The position numbers and the translations under genes were made by a program. 64,000 nt of DNA, taken from NCBI GenBank assembly GCA_032164245.1, contig JAVMKO010000006.1:511001-575000 (forward strand), written 5' to 3'. The notes beneath the pieces are model-generated. The model was given only the letters and a program-made list of their open reading frames with translations, had not been told where the DNA came from and searched no databases. The stretch is from Sternotherus odoratus (Eukaryota > Chordata > Testudines > Kinosternidae). Positions 34,929 through 46,840 of this stretch are shown piece after piece. Numbering within the stretch: position 1 is the first letter of the stretch; every line of letters starts with the position of its first letter.

Positions 34929-37900
34929 ATGGAGGAGGTGATAAGGGCTCTGGTACAAGCCACGGCAGCCCAGCAGGAGACTACCTGGGTTCAGCAGGAA
35001 ACAAATCAATTAATAATGAATCAGGCGACCCAAGATCGTGCCCTCTTGCGTGAGGTAATGGATCAGCTAAAGATCCTCACCACCCAGCCCCGAGGGTCTA
35101 ATGGGATGCAAACCCTAGGGGCCTCTGTTTGTCTGCCAAAGATGACAGCAGAGGATGACATTGAGGCATATCTTCTCTCGTTTGAGAGGACTGCTCAGCG
35201 GGAGGCATGGCCCCAGGAGCAGTGGGCCAGCATTCTCGCCCCCTTTTTGTGCGGAGAGGCCCAGAAAGCCTACTTTGACTTGCCTGCCACAGATGCCACT
35301 GACTATCTCCGGCTGAAGGCAGAAATCCTAGCACGATTAGGGGTAACAGCAGCGGTACGGGCCCAGAGGTTCCATGAGTGGAAATATCAGGAGACCAAAC
35401 CCCCGAGGTCCCAACTATTTGATCTCATACACCTGGCACGGAAGTGGTTACAGCCCGAGGCATGCAACCCGAATGAGATGTTGGAGACCCTGGTCATCGA
35501 TCATTATATGCGGGGTCTACCACCAGATCTCCGTAAATGGGTAGGCCAGAATGATCCATCCGCTTACGACGAGATGATCACGCTGGTAGAAAGACGGATG
35601 ACAGCCAGGGAATTGACCCGACTACCTAAACGAGGCCCCTTCTGGAACAGGCACCCAAACCCAACGCTGGAAGTTTGGGCACCCAGTACCCCAGGAGGTC
35701 CTAGGTGGAAGAAAGGGAGGGCTGAAAACCCTGGGGGACCCCAGAAGGAAGGGACCAGTCAGAGGGGGAGGAAGCCGGGGTTCAAATTCCCTAATTCCCA
35801 TGATAGGGAAACTAGTAGAAATGACTATAGATGCTATGCATGTGGGGAGTGGGGACATATAGCAGCACAGTGTCCCAGCAGGAGGAAACCTAGGCAATGT
35901 AACTTCGGGGATTGTGAGGTTCCGTGCTCCCTTCTCCACCTCGTAGGGGTTACATTAGCCCCACATAACTACACCAGACCGGTGAAGATAAATGGGATGG
36001 AAACTACAGCACTTGTGGACTCTGGGAGTGCTATTACCCTTGTATCGGGCAAGCTGATACAAAGAAGGCAGCTGTTACAAGCCAAACGCATAGCAGTGAC
36101 TTGTGTACATGGGGCTGTAAGTTATTACCCCACTATTCCGGTAGAGATAGCAGTTCAGGGAAACCCCATTGAGGTAACGGTGGGTGTAGTCCCTAACCTC
36201 CCATATCCTGTAGTTATTGGGAGGGACTATCCAGGGTTTGATAATTTACTTCCCCCAGCGAGGCTGGAGGAAAGCGGGGACCCTGAAGATAGCAATTTAC
36301 CACCAGGAGAATGTCAACCCCCGATGTACACGGAAATTTCTGAGGATCTGTTCCCAGCCCCCCAAAGGACCCGGAGGACGAAAAAAGAGAGGAGGGCCGC
36401 AAAGGCCTTAGGAACCCGGATCCTGACCCAGGATCAGAAGACTGCTCTAGTCGGCCGACGGACCCGAGCAGCCAGCAGAGAAACTTCCACCCCGGAAAGC
36501 GAGCCAGAGGCCACCCCACGTCAGGATGGCAGTGAGCCACTGGGAGAAGCAGAAGCCAGGCCCTGGGAACTTGGGCACGTTAGTTCTGGGAGAGAATCTT
36601 TCGGGCGGGACCAAGCAGAGGACCCTAGATATGATAACGCCCGAAAAGAGGTAGCCGAGATAGATGGGACACCCGTGGAGGGGAAAGTCCGGGGTACAGG
36701 ACCTTACTTTATAGTAAAGAAAGATCTTTTGTACCGTGTGGTGCAAATACAGGAGCAGGAGATCCATCAACTTCTGGTGCCAAGAAAACATCAAAAGGCC
36801 ATATTGAGCCTTGCCCACAGTCACCTATTTGGAGGACACCTAGGGGTCGAGAAAACCCAGGCACGGATCCTGCGGAGGTTCTTCTGGCCAGGAGTGCACG
36901 AAGATGTTCGGCGATATTGCATCTCTTGTCCAGAATGTCAGTTACATAGTCCTCGTCCGCACTTGCGGGCGCCGTTGATACCTCTTCCAATAATAGAGGT
37001 ACCTTTTGAACGTATAGCTATGGATCTGGTTGGACCCCTTGAGAAAACAGCTCGGGGACACCAGCATGTGCTTGTTGTACTGGACTATGCAACCCGGTAC
37101 CCGGAAGCCGTCCCCCTACACAATACAACCTCCAAGATAATAGCTAAGGAGCTACTACAGATTTTTGCCCGAGTTGGGCTACCCAAGGAGATATTGACTG
37201 ACCAAGGGACACCTTTTGTGTCCAAATTGATGAAAGATCTTTGTTCATTGCTCCAGGTAAAAGCCCTACGGACCTCCGTATACCACCCACAAACAGATGG
37301 CCTTGTGGAGAGGTTCAATAGGACCCTCAAGGCCATGATTAGAAAAGTGGTCAGTCAGGACGGGAAAGATTGGGATACCCTGTTGCCTTACCTCATGTTC
37401 GCCATCCGGGAGGTTCCACAAGCCTCAACGGGTTTCTCCCCGTTTGAACTACTGTACGGGCGCCATCCCTGGGGCATACTGGATATAGCCAGAGAAGCTT
37501 GGGAAGAAGAGCCAAATCCTGGAAGGAATATAGTCGAGCATGTACTGCAGATGCGAGATCGGATAGCCCGAGTTACGCCCATCGTACGGGAACACTTAGA
37601 GAAGGCACAAGAGACCCAACGAACCCATTATAACCACCGAGCAAAGCTTCGACGGTTCCAGCCAGGAGATCGGGTGATGGTTCTGGTACCCACAGCAGAA
37701 AGTAAACTATTGGCTCATTGGCAGGGACCCTATGAAGTTATCGAAGCTGTGGGGGAGGTGAACTATAAGGTACGGCAGCCCGGCCGTCGGAAGCCAGAGC
37801 AAATTTATCATGTGAATCTTCTAAAACCTTGGCACGATCGAGAGGCATGCTTGGTCACCCAGGAGACCCTTCCCCAGGAGGATGATTCACACGAGCAAGT

Positions 37901-39434
37901 AAAGATATCTCCAGACCTGACGCCGATCCAAAAGAGGGAGGCAGCCGACATGATCAGTCGCAACCGAGATGTGTTCTCTATAAAACCGGGGCGAACAACT
38001 GAAGCCTATCACCATATCCGCACGATCCCAGGAGCCAAGGTAACATTGAGACCCTACCGAATACCAGAGGCCAAAAGAGGGGAAATCAAGGCTGAAGTAA
38101 AGAAAATGTTAGAATTAGGGGTTATTGAAGAATCTCACAGTCAGTGGTCCAGCCCAATTGTTCTGGTCCCTAAACCTGAGGGAACTGTGAGATTCTGTAA
38201 TGACTTTCGCCGACTGAATGAAATATCCCAATTCGATGCGTACCCCATACCACGCATCGATGAACTGGTTGACCGACTGGGTAGTGCCCGATTCTTAACT
38301 ACACTGGATCTGACAAAAGGTTATTGGCAAGTTCCCCTGACTAAGGAGGCCAAAGAGAAGACAGCGTTCTCCACCCCAGATGGGCTATTTCAGTACACTG
38401 TCCTCCCGTTCGGGCTACATGGGGCACCGGCCACATTCCAGCGTCTCATGGATAAACTGTTGCGCCATCATACTAGTTACGCAGCCGCATACCTAGATGA
38501 TGTCATCATCCATACGCCAGACTGGGGAACCCACTTGGAGAAAGTGGAAGCAGTACTGCGCACCTTAAGGCGAGCTGGCCTCACTGCTAATCCCGCTAAA
38601 TGTGCCATAGGGCTAGCAGAGGCTAGATACCTGGGATACATTGTAGGAAGGGGCATAGTGAAGCCCCAAACTAATAAGCTAGAGGCAATTCAAAACTGGC
38701 CCCGGCCAGTCCGAAAGAAGCAAGTCCGTGCGTTCCTAGGCGTGGTAGGCTATTATCGACGCTTTATTCCCCATTTTGCCACTAGGGCGAGTGCCCTGAC
38801 TGAGCTCATAAAAGCTCGGGGACCTGAAATGATACGATGGACAGATACAGCAGAGAGAGCATTTACAGATCTGAGGACAGCCCTTTGCAGTGACCCCGTA
38901 CTTATAGCCCCAGACTTCTCTAAGGAGTTTATCTTGCAGACAGATGCATCCGAAGTAGGACTGGGGGCTGTCCTGTCCCAGATGGTCAGGGAAGAAGAAC
39001 ACCCAATCCTATATCTCAGTAGAAAACTCCTCCCAAGAGAACAGAAGTATGCGGTGGTTGAGAGGGAATGCCTTGCTGTTAAATGGGCCATGGAAACACT
39101 GAGATACTACCTGCTAGGAAGAAAATTTACCCTCGTGACTGACCATGCCCCTCTTCAGTGGATGCAGCGGAATAAGGAGAAAAATGCCAGAGTGACTAGA
39201 TGGTTTTTATCCCTCCAACCTTTCCAGTTCCACATACAACACAGGGCCGGAAGTCATCATGGCAATGCAGATGGCTTATCACGAGTGCACTGTATGTCGA
39301 CCCAAGTTGCCCAACCCCTTGGCGTTGAGCAGGGGAGGGGGATATGTGACAGAGTCAGACCTGAAGGGTATAGGAGAGTGCTGGAAGGCAGGTACATCAG
39401 TCTCAGGATGTGCAGGTCTCTGTTCCCCCTATAG
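34929..39434 (+). CDS. Gag-Pol polyprotein of a Gmr1-like Gypsy retrotransposon (intact, 1501 aa)
   Basis: One uninterrupted frame; the ATG sits in a good context (CCACAATGG). Domains in order: N-terminal helical part (1-55); capsid (about 60-235) whose 143-224 segment reads like a SCAN domain (YQE 153-155, WLQPE 173-177, GLPPDL 196-201, WV 204-205); zinc knuckle C302-C305-H310-C315; aspartic protease DSG 364-366; integrase with H630/H637 and C667/C670 zinc site and D699, D758, E794 (35 residues between the last two); GPY/F module at 933-935; reverse transcriptase with D1127 and YLDD 1188-1191; RNase H with D1339, E1380, D1405, D1448. All catalytic residues are present. Integrase lies before RT. 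Gag and Pol are fused without a frameshift or stop. The last 29 residues are encoded by the 3' LTR. No envelope, no chromodomain recognised. Confidence 0.97.
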   Translation: MEEVIRALVQATAAQQETTWVQQETNQLIMNQATQDRALLREVMDQLKILTTQPRGSNGMQTLGASVCLPKMTAEDDIEAYLLSFERTAQREAWPQEQWASILAPFLCGEAQKAYFDLPATDATDYLRLKAEILARLGVTAAVRAQRFHEWKYQETKPPRSQLFDLIHLARKWLQPEACNPNEMLETLVIDHYMRGLPPDLRKWVGQNDPSAYDEMITLVERRMTARELTRLPKRGPFWNRHPNPTLEVWAPSTPGGPRWKKGRAENPGGPQKEGTSQRGRKPGFKFPNSHDRETSRNDYRCYACGEWGHIAAQCPSRRKPRQCNFGDCEVPCSLLHLVGVTLAPHNYTRPVKINGMETTALVDSGSAITLVSGKLIQRRQLLQAKRIAVTCVHGAVSYYPTIPVEIAVQGNPIEVTVGVVPNLPYPVVIGRDYPGFDNLLPPARLEESGDPEDSNLPPGECQPPMYTEISEDLFPAPQRTRRTKKERRAAKALGTRILTQDQKTALVGRRTRAASRETSTPESEPEATPRQDGSEPLGEAEARPWELGHVSSGRESFGRDQAEDPRYDNARKEVAEIDGTPVEGKVRGTGPYFIVKKDLLYRVVQIQEQEIHQLLVPRKHQKAILSLAHSHLFGGHLGVEKTQARILRRFFWPGVHEDVRRYCISCPECQLHSPRPHLRAPLIPLPIIEVPFERIAMDLVGPLEKTARGHQHVLVVLDYATRYPEAVPLHNTTSKIIAKELLQIFARVGLPKEILTDQGTPFVSKLMKDLCSLLQVKALRTSVYHPQTDGLVERFNRTLKAMIRKVVSQDGKDWDTLLPYLMFAIREVPQASTGFSPFELLYGRHPWGILDIAREAWEEEPNPGRNIVEHVLQMRDRIARVTPIVREHLEKAQETQRTHYNHRAKLRRFQPGDRVMVLVPTAESKLLAHWQGPYEVIEAVGEVNYKVRQPGRRKPEQIYHVNLLKPWHDREACLVTQETLPQEDDSHEQVKISPDLTPIQKREAADMISRNRDVFSIKPGRTTEAYHHIRTIPGAKVTLRPYRIPEAKRGEIKAEVKKMLELGVIEESHSQWSSPIVLVPKPEGTVRFCNDFRRLNEISQFDAYPIPRIDELVDRLGSARFLTTLDLTKGYWQVPLTKEAKEKTAFSTPDGLFQYTVLPFGLHGAPATFQRLMDKLLRHHTSYAAAYLDDVIIHTPDWGTHLEKVEAVLRTLRRAGLTANPAKCAIGLAEARYLGYIVGRGIVKPQTNKLEAIQNWPRPVRKKQVRAFLGVVGYYRRFIPHFATRASALTELIKARGPEMIRWTDTAERAFTDLRTALCSDPVLIAPDFSKEFILQTDASEVGLGAVLSQMVREEEHPILYLSRKLLPREQKYAVVERECLAVKWAMETLRYYLLGRKFTLVTDHAPLQWMQRNKEKNARVTRWFLSLQPFQFHIQHRAGSHHGNADGLSRVHCMSTQVAQPLGVEQGRGICDRVRPEGYRRVLEGRYISLRMCRSLFPL
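39331..39342 (+). promoter_or_regulatory. Polypurine tract
   Basis: AGGGGAGGGGGA two bases upstream of the 3' LTR, the expected plus-strand primer site for RNase H-resistant priming. It lies inside the coding frame (residues about 1468-1472). Confidence 0.85.
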
Positions 39435-39911
39435 CCAAACAAAGCCTACTCCAGGCCAATCAAGACAACTGGGGTCAATTAAGAAGGTTCTAGCAGGCAG
39501 CAGGTTAATTAGGAGCACCTGCTGTCAAGTAAGGCCTTAATAAAAACCCCTGCCTCAGGCAGACAGTGTGGGTGTTTGGAGCAGAGAGGAGTTTGGAGAC
39601 ATTGGAGCAGAGAGGAGTTTGGAGGCATTGAAGCAGAGAGCAGTTTGGAAGGAGGCCCTGAGGTCAGGGTGAAGTGGAGAGTAAAGAAGCAGGAACTGTT
39701 GTGGGGAAGAAGCCCAGGGGAATTGTATTGTGCTTGGTGGTTAAAAGGTCAGCCATCTCAACTGAGATTATTAGGGTCCCTGGGCTGGAGCCCGGAGAAG
39801 AGGGCGGGCCCGGGCTCCCCCCCCCCCTGCCTTCCACAATTAGCCACTGAGGCTAGTGAAATCCGCCAAGAAACGCAGGACCCACAAGTACAGGCTTGGA
39901 GCTTTGTCACA
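39345..39911 (+). repeat. 3' LTR of the Gypsy element
   Basis: 567 bases, same length as the 5' LTR with two substitutions and the same 11-C run, ending TTTGTCACA before the GTAT duplication. It supplies the final 29 codons and the stop (TAG at 39432-39434) of gag-pol. Confidence 0.97.
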
Positions 39912-39915
39912 GTAT

Positions 39916-40655
39916 GTACCTCACCTTGCACAATGGGCCTGGCTTGTTTGAGATCTCTAGTCACTAGAGACATCTAAATAGCACCAGTAATAGAAGTGGG
40001 ACCCTGATGGCCATAGCCTATTGAGTGACACTCTCCAAATCCCATTCCCCCTTCAGGATCCTGTAACACTCCCATTCCCAAAGAGATAACAATGGGCTTT
40101 TTGCAAGACTGAATAACATTAAGAATGGAACTTCGTTCCTGCAGACAGAGCGTCTGGCAGGATTCTAATTCACTGCCAAGTGTCTGACTCTGCTCTCATT
40201 TGCATCACCAGCGGGACTCCACTGACTTAAAGAGGGTTATTCATGACTTGTAAGTGAGGACAGATCCACCTTCACAGAGCCTTTTCCGGGTCCTGCCAAT
40301 TGAAGAGCACTTAGGTCAGAGATCAGAACATCATTCAGAGTTGTCTCCTTTTACATTTCCCCTGGATTCGTCTATCAACCTGAACTCTGTGTGAAACAAC
40401 TTAAGACAAACAAAGTTATGCACAAGTAAAACAAGCCTCAGATTCAGTGACAGAGACCTGGAACAGAGTTCCCACACAACAGAATTCAGGTTATCTAGTT
40501 CAGCGCCATTAGTGCAGAGGGCATGGCTTTATCTCCCTCATCAGGCTGGGTAGTCTTGTACTCCATGAGCAGCTCCAGTGAGTTCCTGCACAACGAACCA
40601 ACCTGGAATCACAGAGAATCCCCTTGGGGAATCTGATCTACCAGGAAAGCTTGCC
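39916..40655. other. Right half of the Gypsy target repeat, then unrecognised sequence
   Basis: The first 30-40 bases ('gtacctcaccttgcacaatg') complete the old repeat interrupted by the Gypsy element. The rest is mixed sequence without a gene or recognisable element. Confidence 0.5.
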
Positions 40656-41138
40656 TGTGTGATAGATCATCCCTGACACCCAAACTCATAACAATATTCA
40701 CATATTAACGTTCCTCCTAGTCCCAAAGGCTCAGTCACTTATCCCAGGTTAGTTGCACCTTAGATCCTGCACCAGAGACACTACTTGAAGCCAAACCTAA
40801 AATAAATGAACTAAAGGGTTATTAACTAAGAAAAAGAAATGAGAGTTATGTACCATGTTAGAGCAGGTAAATCCACACGCAGCAATGAGTGGCAGTCTTA
40901 GGTTCCAAAAGTTGACAGAAGCTGCTGTAATACACAAGCCCTATAAATTCTCTGGGGTTAACCCAGGCCTAGCGCTGGGGATCCCTTGCTTATGCTTAGA
41001 AATCATGCCCTCTCCAAGCCCAAGCAGCATGGAGATACAGCTCCTTCTTGTCAGGGATGTCTAGTCCTCTCCCCCAGAGTTCAAGGTAATGGGACAAGAC
41101 CATCTGTGTCTCCTCTCTGTGTGTGTGTTTGTGTGCGC

Positions 41139-41194
<56 letters not shown>

Positions 41195-41500
41195 AATCAA
41201 CAAAGTCTTTGTTCTTCAATGTTTCACAATGGCTCATTTGCTTTCAATGGGCATCCTTGTGGGCAGGGTCTACCCCCTTCTGTAGGAAGCCAGCATTTCT
41301 GCAATAATTAGTGCTCCTTTCCTGGTTGGTGAGTTCCAGTCACAGAGGCTTACAATGCAAACCCTTCATACAACCTTCCAATACGGGAACCAGATGGTAT
41401 AAGTGGGATCACTCCATACAGCATCCTATAAGCTTTTCACAATGTCTAAATAGCTAAATGAATTCTTATGCATCTAATACCTGTTTTAATAACTCAGGGG
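40656..41500 (-). mobile_element. Old LTR-type repeat, family shared with 45690-46260 (copy 1)
   Basis: Shares a series of blocks in the same order with 45690-46260: 'caccagagacactacttg', 'gggttattaactaagaaaaa', 'gaaatgagagttatgtacca', then an 'aggttccaaa'/'gcttatg' stretch and a 'gttcaaggtaatgggac' stretch. A TTTATT/TTATTAAC motif on + is a polyadenylation-like signal on -. No termini or target duplication resolved, so LTR status is inferred from resemblance to a turtle ERV LTR family. Interrupted by a (GA)n run. Confidence 0.55.
41142..41193. repeat. (GA)n microsatellite with adjacent (GT)n
   Basis: About 26 GA units preceded by a short GT-rich run (41116-41138). Reads as Arg-Glu/Ser-Leu repeats in frames; not coding. 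Confidence 0.95.
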
Positions 41501-44500
41501 AGCCAGACAGGTTTCCAGTGGTGTATTGGTCAGTGTTCAGAGGAGGCCTGGGGGCGCTGGCATGAGCTGGCACCTGGTCTGCCAGCATCACAGACGGCAT
41601 TTCCTGGGTCTGTTTTTTAAAGTACAAACTGGGGGCAGAGGAGAAATAGACATAAATGGACTCTCGCTGCCCCTTGGTCAATGGCATCCACAGGCATGAC
41701 TGGTTTCCTTCAGGGGAGGCTCCAAGACTTGGCTGGCTTTCAAAAAGTGGTCCCCAGAATTCATGAATCCTGCCCCTGGGATGTGTTTGGCTAGACCCCC
41801 AGCGGGACACTCTTGCCGGTGCGTCTTGGGATGCCCAGTGGAACAATCCCCTCCCAAGCTTCATCCAAGCAGGACTCTCTCCAGGCCCGGAGTCAGGCGC
41901 CCTGGCCCCTCCACTACGCCCGAGTGGTGGCACGTTCAGCGTGTCAGGAGACACATCTGGCAGGTGTTGCTGAGCTCCGCAAGCTGGTGACACGACTGAC
42001 AGCCTGTTACCATGCCGTGCTCACTGCAGCTGGAGCATCCTTGCTTTAAACAGGCAGGAGCTGCTGGAAGGGCCGCCCTGAAGGCCTCGCTCTTCTGGAG
42101 TGCGATTCCCCTTGGGTCCACCCAAGCCCAAACTCCTCGGTGTGGATACATGCCAAAGGCTCTTGGGGAGTGGGCAGAGTAGGAGCTAGTGTGGGACACT
42201 GAGTCTTCTGATGATTTCCGGTAGGTGGGATACAGCCATATGCACAGTGTTACCATCATCACTTGTATTTCGTTGTGAATTTTCATTGGTTCGAAGAGCT
42301 CCACGCTCCAGTGAGGCAGCGATGATTATCACTCAAAGTAGAGAACTCCAGGCCATGCTAAAGCACAGGCAGAAACACCTGCAGAACAGCCGAACGCCAT
42401 CACTTAGCGGCACGGCTTTGCTGAGCATGTCTGAGGAGGAACTGCAAATTCTCCATGGGGAACCGCGGCTACAGTTGCTGCCCAGCATAATGTGGAAAGA
42501 GGAAATGAACTCAGAGAAGACGGCACTTAGCAGATGGCCAGAAATAGTTTCTCTTTGCTTTGATTTGAACTCAACCCTCCTGTCGAAGCTCCGGTTTTGA
42601 TCTTTACATGGCAGGGGAAGGCTTATGTCAGACAAATTTCTATCAAAGTTGTATTTTAAAAGCACGCTTTTAGCAGGACGGGGGACACTGACTGGATCTG
42701 ACACATGATACGAGCTCAGGACTGCAGAACCATTAAAGCAAGGGCTGACATAAAATATTGCTTTCTCGTTCGGTGAGCTTAGCCTTTTAGCAATACAGTT
42801 TGGGTGCCCGTAATCCAGCCTGGCAGCTAATAGTTAATACTGGGGGAGTTGGAATTCTTGTTTTCTCTGTCTGCTCTCTTTCCGGTTTAACAGAGCACAA
42901 CCTGGTGCACAAAAAGCCTTATTAACAAGTTTCCCGAAATGCAGGTTTTGTGACATAACACAGTTGCTGGCATGGAAATACAAGCCTCCTCCTGCTCCTC
43001 TGGCTCTGTGGAACATTAGAAAGCAGAATTTATCGTCTCCAGTTAAATGGTGCCAAGGCTGCAGAAGCAGCTACTCAGGGCCAGTGCCACACAGCTGGTG
43101 AATCCTAAACCCACTCCCCTGGGGAGCTGGTGCCACCCAGCCGCAGTAGGAGGCCACGGCCTGGGGAGCAGGATTCCGCCAAGGGGGAGCGTGAGAGCAA
43201 ACAGTGAGGGGTCAGTGGTGTTATCCAATGCTAGCTGGGAGCTCCAGTAGTCAGGCTGCTCAGAAGTGACTTCCTGACTGGGAGGAAATGAGTCCTCTCC
43301 TCAGGATACCCGGCAGCTCCTCCACTCAGCGCCGGAGCAGGCAGAGAGCACCGCACCTCACAGCAGAAGGGCCCCAGTAGAGTGGGCTAACCAGCAGGCA
43401 AAATGCACACGTCTTGTGTGCAGGCAGCTGAGTCTTGCAGCAGCCCTTGCAGGGGAGCCCAGGGGAACATAGGGGGCCCTTGCCAACGGGTTCCCCACAG
43501 CCCTGCAGGGGGAGACAGGAGATGCCCGGTCTGCCACTGCCCCGCCAGAAGCAGACACATTTCCTGTGAATGAGATGGGAGCTGTTAGCTAGAGACGCTC
43601 CCGCTGGGCCGCCCAGCCAAGGGGCACAGCGAGGGAGCTCTGAGTATAGCCCAGCAGGGCTCCCCAGCCAGGCAGGGCCAGGAGGAGGTTCCTTGGCCCA
43701 GAACTTGGTTCTCCCTTTCCTGGTAGGGTGCCTGTTCTGTACATAATGCTGCCGCCATTGCACATTGTGGCCAACCCGGCTGCCTTCACATGCACCGGAC
43801 CTGCTTGCAGGGCAGGTGGAAAATGGCACCTGCTCCTAGAGAACTGGAGAGACTCCAGAGACATCCTGAGGAGCGGACAGTAGCCCAAGCATCATCTGCT
43901 CAATCTCCCGACAGCTGCCCCGCTGTGGTGGGGTCTGCGGAGTCACGTCGGCCACTTGGCTAAAGCCGGCTCTGTAAACTAGCTCCTCTGCCGCTCTGCG
44001 TGGTTGGCTCGCCTCGCGTCTGGTGCAGCCACCGACGCTGCGCGTGTGAATTGCACAGCGTGATACACGTGAAACCTCAGTGCAAAGAAAATAAAAAGTG
44101 AGCTAACATCACATGGCCAGCGCAGCCAAACTGAACTGGATTTAAATGGTGCAGGGCCAAATTCTTGCATGGTGTAAGTAGGCAGAGCTCCCTTGAAGCC
44201 AACGGGACTTCACTACTTTACACTACAGAGAACTGGTCCCCTGCTTTCAGCCTCTTGTGACTGACAGCGTCTGGGGTTAGTCAGCACCCAGTCACCAATC
44301 AGCTCTGCAAGGTCACCGTGGTGCATCTGTATGACAGCTGGGAGGACAGTTACTCCTAGAGAGGACAGAGCGTTGGCGCTACACGGTTCGGTCTCCTGAA
44401 TGTCAGGCTCTTGGGCGCATTAGTAATAGTGCCATTTTGCCTTCAAGTACCCAAATGGGAAAGAGACGGGGGAAGGGGGTGACCAGTTTATATTGCTGTG

Positions 44501-44752
44501 TGAATGCCCAGGTTAGAGCATGTATACACCCGAGGGCTGCTCTCTGTCTGGTAACTTCTCCTTTTACAGCCAGGCTCTGTTTTCACTAATGTAATAGCAC
44601 AGGACCTAGCCTGGGCTCCCTATTGGGTTCTGGACACACAGACCAGGTGCTAGAACAAGGATTGCTAAGGTATCCTGAGTATAATTATTTACTCAAATGG
44701 CAATAAGTGACTATTTGGAAATGCTTAGACCTGACAGAGGGATTATTCCATT
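41501..44752. other. Unrecognised non-coding sequence
   Basis: 3.25 kb without a supported gene. Open frames of 100-175 codons at 41.5-42.0, 42.2-42.6 and 43.3-43.9 kb overlap frames on the other strand and show no domain, repeat or splice context that I recognise. It may be intronic or intergenic host sequence. Confidence 0.4.
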
Positions 44753-45322
44753 TGTTGCGGGGGGCTTATCTTGTTGCCAGGAGAAACGAGGCTTCACACA
44801 GGTGGCTAGTTGGAAAGTGGTGAGTTTATTGGAAGGAGCGGCATTACCATGCTGGGGGCTTCGGTCAGCACTGCCGCGATACAGGAGGTCTGACACACCC
44901 AGGCGATGTCCAGAGAAGAAGCCCAAAGAGGAAGCCCAACAAACAAGGGCGTGTCAGCACAGATATACTCATACTCATTTGCATCTCATACATACTCATC
45001 TATCATTTGCAAGCAGCAAGCTAATTGGTTACGCGCTGTTCAGCACTTGTTGATTATGCAGTCCTGCCTCAGTTTCCTCATTTAGTTTCCCACGCATTCA
45101 TTCTCACACAGACGGGGTAAACACTCATACAGCTGGGAACTTGTTCCCAAACACACAGATAACAACAAGGTCATTTTCAGATTAATACCATTACGCCCTC
45201 TCCTGGAGTTGACTCAGAAGCGTAACTACGCCCCCTAGTGGTTGCCCATCACAATGTCTTCCGGTCCTTACACCATTTTACTCTCTGACATGCAAATCCT
45301 GCTACATTTCTGAAATGTTACA
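44753..45322 (-). mobile_element. Candidate solo LTR
   Basis: On the - strand it would begin TGTAACATTTCAG and end ...GCCCCCCGCAACA, giving TGT..ACA termini, with an AATAAA (TTTATT on +, 44825-44830) in the second half, an LTR-like layout. The flanking 5-mers do not match, so the ends are uncertain. Confidence 0.45.
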
Positions 45323-45689
45323 GTGTTTGGTAGAATCATAGAAATTAGTGTGAGAATTGTATGAACTAGCCTCTAATTATTACTTCTGCTTTTCCTAATT
45401 CATGTTTTGCACAGAAGTCACAGGGCATTTATTGCTGTTACACATTGCGCAAGGGAAAGAGATAGGGAACTTTTCAAAGTATGCTACCCACAATGTATTT
45501 ATTCCAGTTTCACTACTCCACAATGAAAAGTGCCTGCTCAAAGCTCTGGGCTGCTCTGACCATCTTTCAAAAGCAGGCACATAAGCAGACCTACCGATGA
45601 GCCTCCCATCAGATAGCCTCGATTAACGTATTACGTTGTCAGTCAGTCATTCCTGGATTCTTATCAGGTTACTCCCTGTCCCAAGTCAC
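45323..45689. other. Unrecognised non-coding sequence
   Basis: About 370 bases between two LTR-type repeats; nothing recognised. Confidence 0.4.
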
Positions 45690-46260
45690 TGACCCCAGGC
45701 CAAGTGTGCACTAAATCTCTCACCAAAGACAATGCTCGTAGCCAGCCCTACTATGGATTTATTAACTAGAAAATAGAAATAAGAGAGTTAGTTACCAGGT
45801 AAAACCAGGGAAACACCCCGCACAAATGACAGTCATAGGTCCCAAACATAATAGAGGCTTGTGCACGCCCTACGTGTTCCCTAGCTTATGTTTTGCCATC
45901 TGGCCCTCTCCCAAGTGGCACAGGGATAATCATATCTGCTTGATGGGTTTTTATTCCCTGCCCACAGAATTCAAGTGGATGGGACCATGGTGTGTGCATG
46001 TCCCCATAACATGGGTGTAGGGGCAGCAATCACCGAAGTCTTTTGTCCATCGATTTTCCACAGTGACTTATCTAGTGTCCATGGGCCTTCTGTGTTGGGC
46101 AGGAGATGACACCTGTCATGATGAACCAGCATTTCACTCTGGGCAACGCTTCTCTCCTGGCTACGGGGATTTGCACGTTGAGAGCAAACACTGTTACAAT
46201 GGCAGCTTGCATTAATCTGGTGTATAAAATCTGTATCCCTCGTTAGAAGGTTGCATAGAT
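45690..46260 (-). mobile_element. Old LTR-type repeat, family shared with 40656-41500 (copy 2)
   Basis: Same ordered blocks as copy 1 ('caccaaagacaatgctcgta', 'tttattaactagaaaataga', 'aataagagagttagttacca'). A reverse-strand AATAAA lies at about 45757-45762. Diverged from copy 1 at many positions, so both are old. Ends not resolved. Confidence 0.55.
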
Positions 46261-46319
46261 ACAGGCAAATCTTGAGTCGGAGTAAAGTGATTATTTTCCA
46301 TCAGCATTTGGCACTAATG

Positions 46320-46840
46320 TGACCACTGCTGGAATCCGGTGTCCAGTTCTGTTCTTTAGAACTCAGGAAAGACGTTGATGAACTGAAGAGGGTTCAGAGA
46401 AAGGCAGGAGAATGATTAAAGGTTTAGAAAACCTGCCTTAGAGTGATAGACTCATGGCACTCAATCTATTTAGCTTAACAAAGAGGTGATTATGAGGTGA
46501 CTTAATCACTCTCTCTAAGTACCTATATGAGGAGCAGAAATCTGATAATAAAGGGCTCTTCAATCCAGCAGACAAAGAGTAGAACAAGACCCGATGGCTG
46601 GAAGCTGAAGCTAGACAAATTCAAACTGGAACTAAGGTGCAATTCTTTAATAGTGAGGTTAATTAACCATGGAACAACTTACCAAGGGTCCTGGAGGATT
46701 CTCCATCCCTGGTAATTTTTAAATCCAGACTGGCTCTTTTTCTGAAAGATCGGCTCGAGTTCCAGCAACAACTATTTGGGGGCAGGTCTCCAGCTGGTGC
46801 TAGACAGGAGTTTGGGCAGACGATCACAGTGGTGAATATT
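46320..46840 (+). mobile_element. CR1 LINE 3' fragment, older subfamily
   Basis: Recognised from 'gaactgaagagggttcagag', the 'ggaacaacttaccaagggtc' and 'tttttaaatccagactggct' stretches of the CR1 ORF2 C-terminus, and a tail containing 'acgatcacagtgg'. Multiple frameshifts; 5'-truncated. Confidence 0.8.

Larger units (their letters stand above)
34227..39915 (+). mobile_element. Complete Gmr1-like Ty3/Gypsy LTR retrotransposon with target duplication
   Basis: The element proper spans 34231-39911 (5,681 bases) and is flanked by GTAT on both sides (34227-34230, 39912-39915). It has two 567-bp LTRs, a tRNA-Leu-type primer site, one gag-pol frame of 1501 codons and a polypurine tract. The integrase lies upstream of reverse transcriptase, which places it in the Gmr1-like branch of Ty3/Gypsy rather than the usual chromovirus/Mag-type order. 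There is no envelope gene. Intact coding and nearly identical LTRs point to a recent insertion and possible present-day competence; that is inference. Confidence 0.95.

Noticed and set aside
34742..35053. Separate small ORF before gag
   Set aside because: It runs through a poly-A tract and overlaps the gag start in another frame; no motif.
42211..42600. 129-codon open frame as a host exon
   Set aside because: No recognisable domain, an overlapping frame on the opposite strand, and no clear splice sites; length is within chance expectation.
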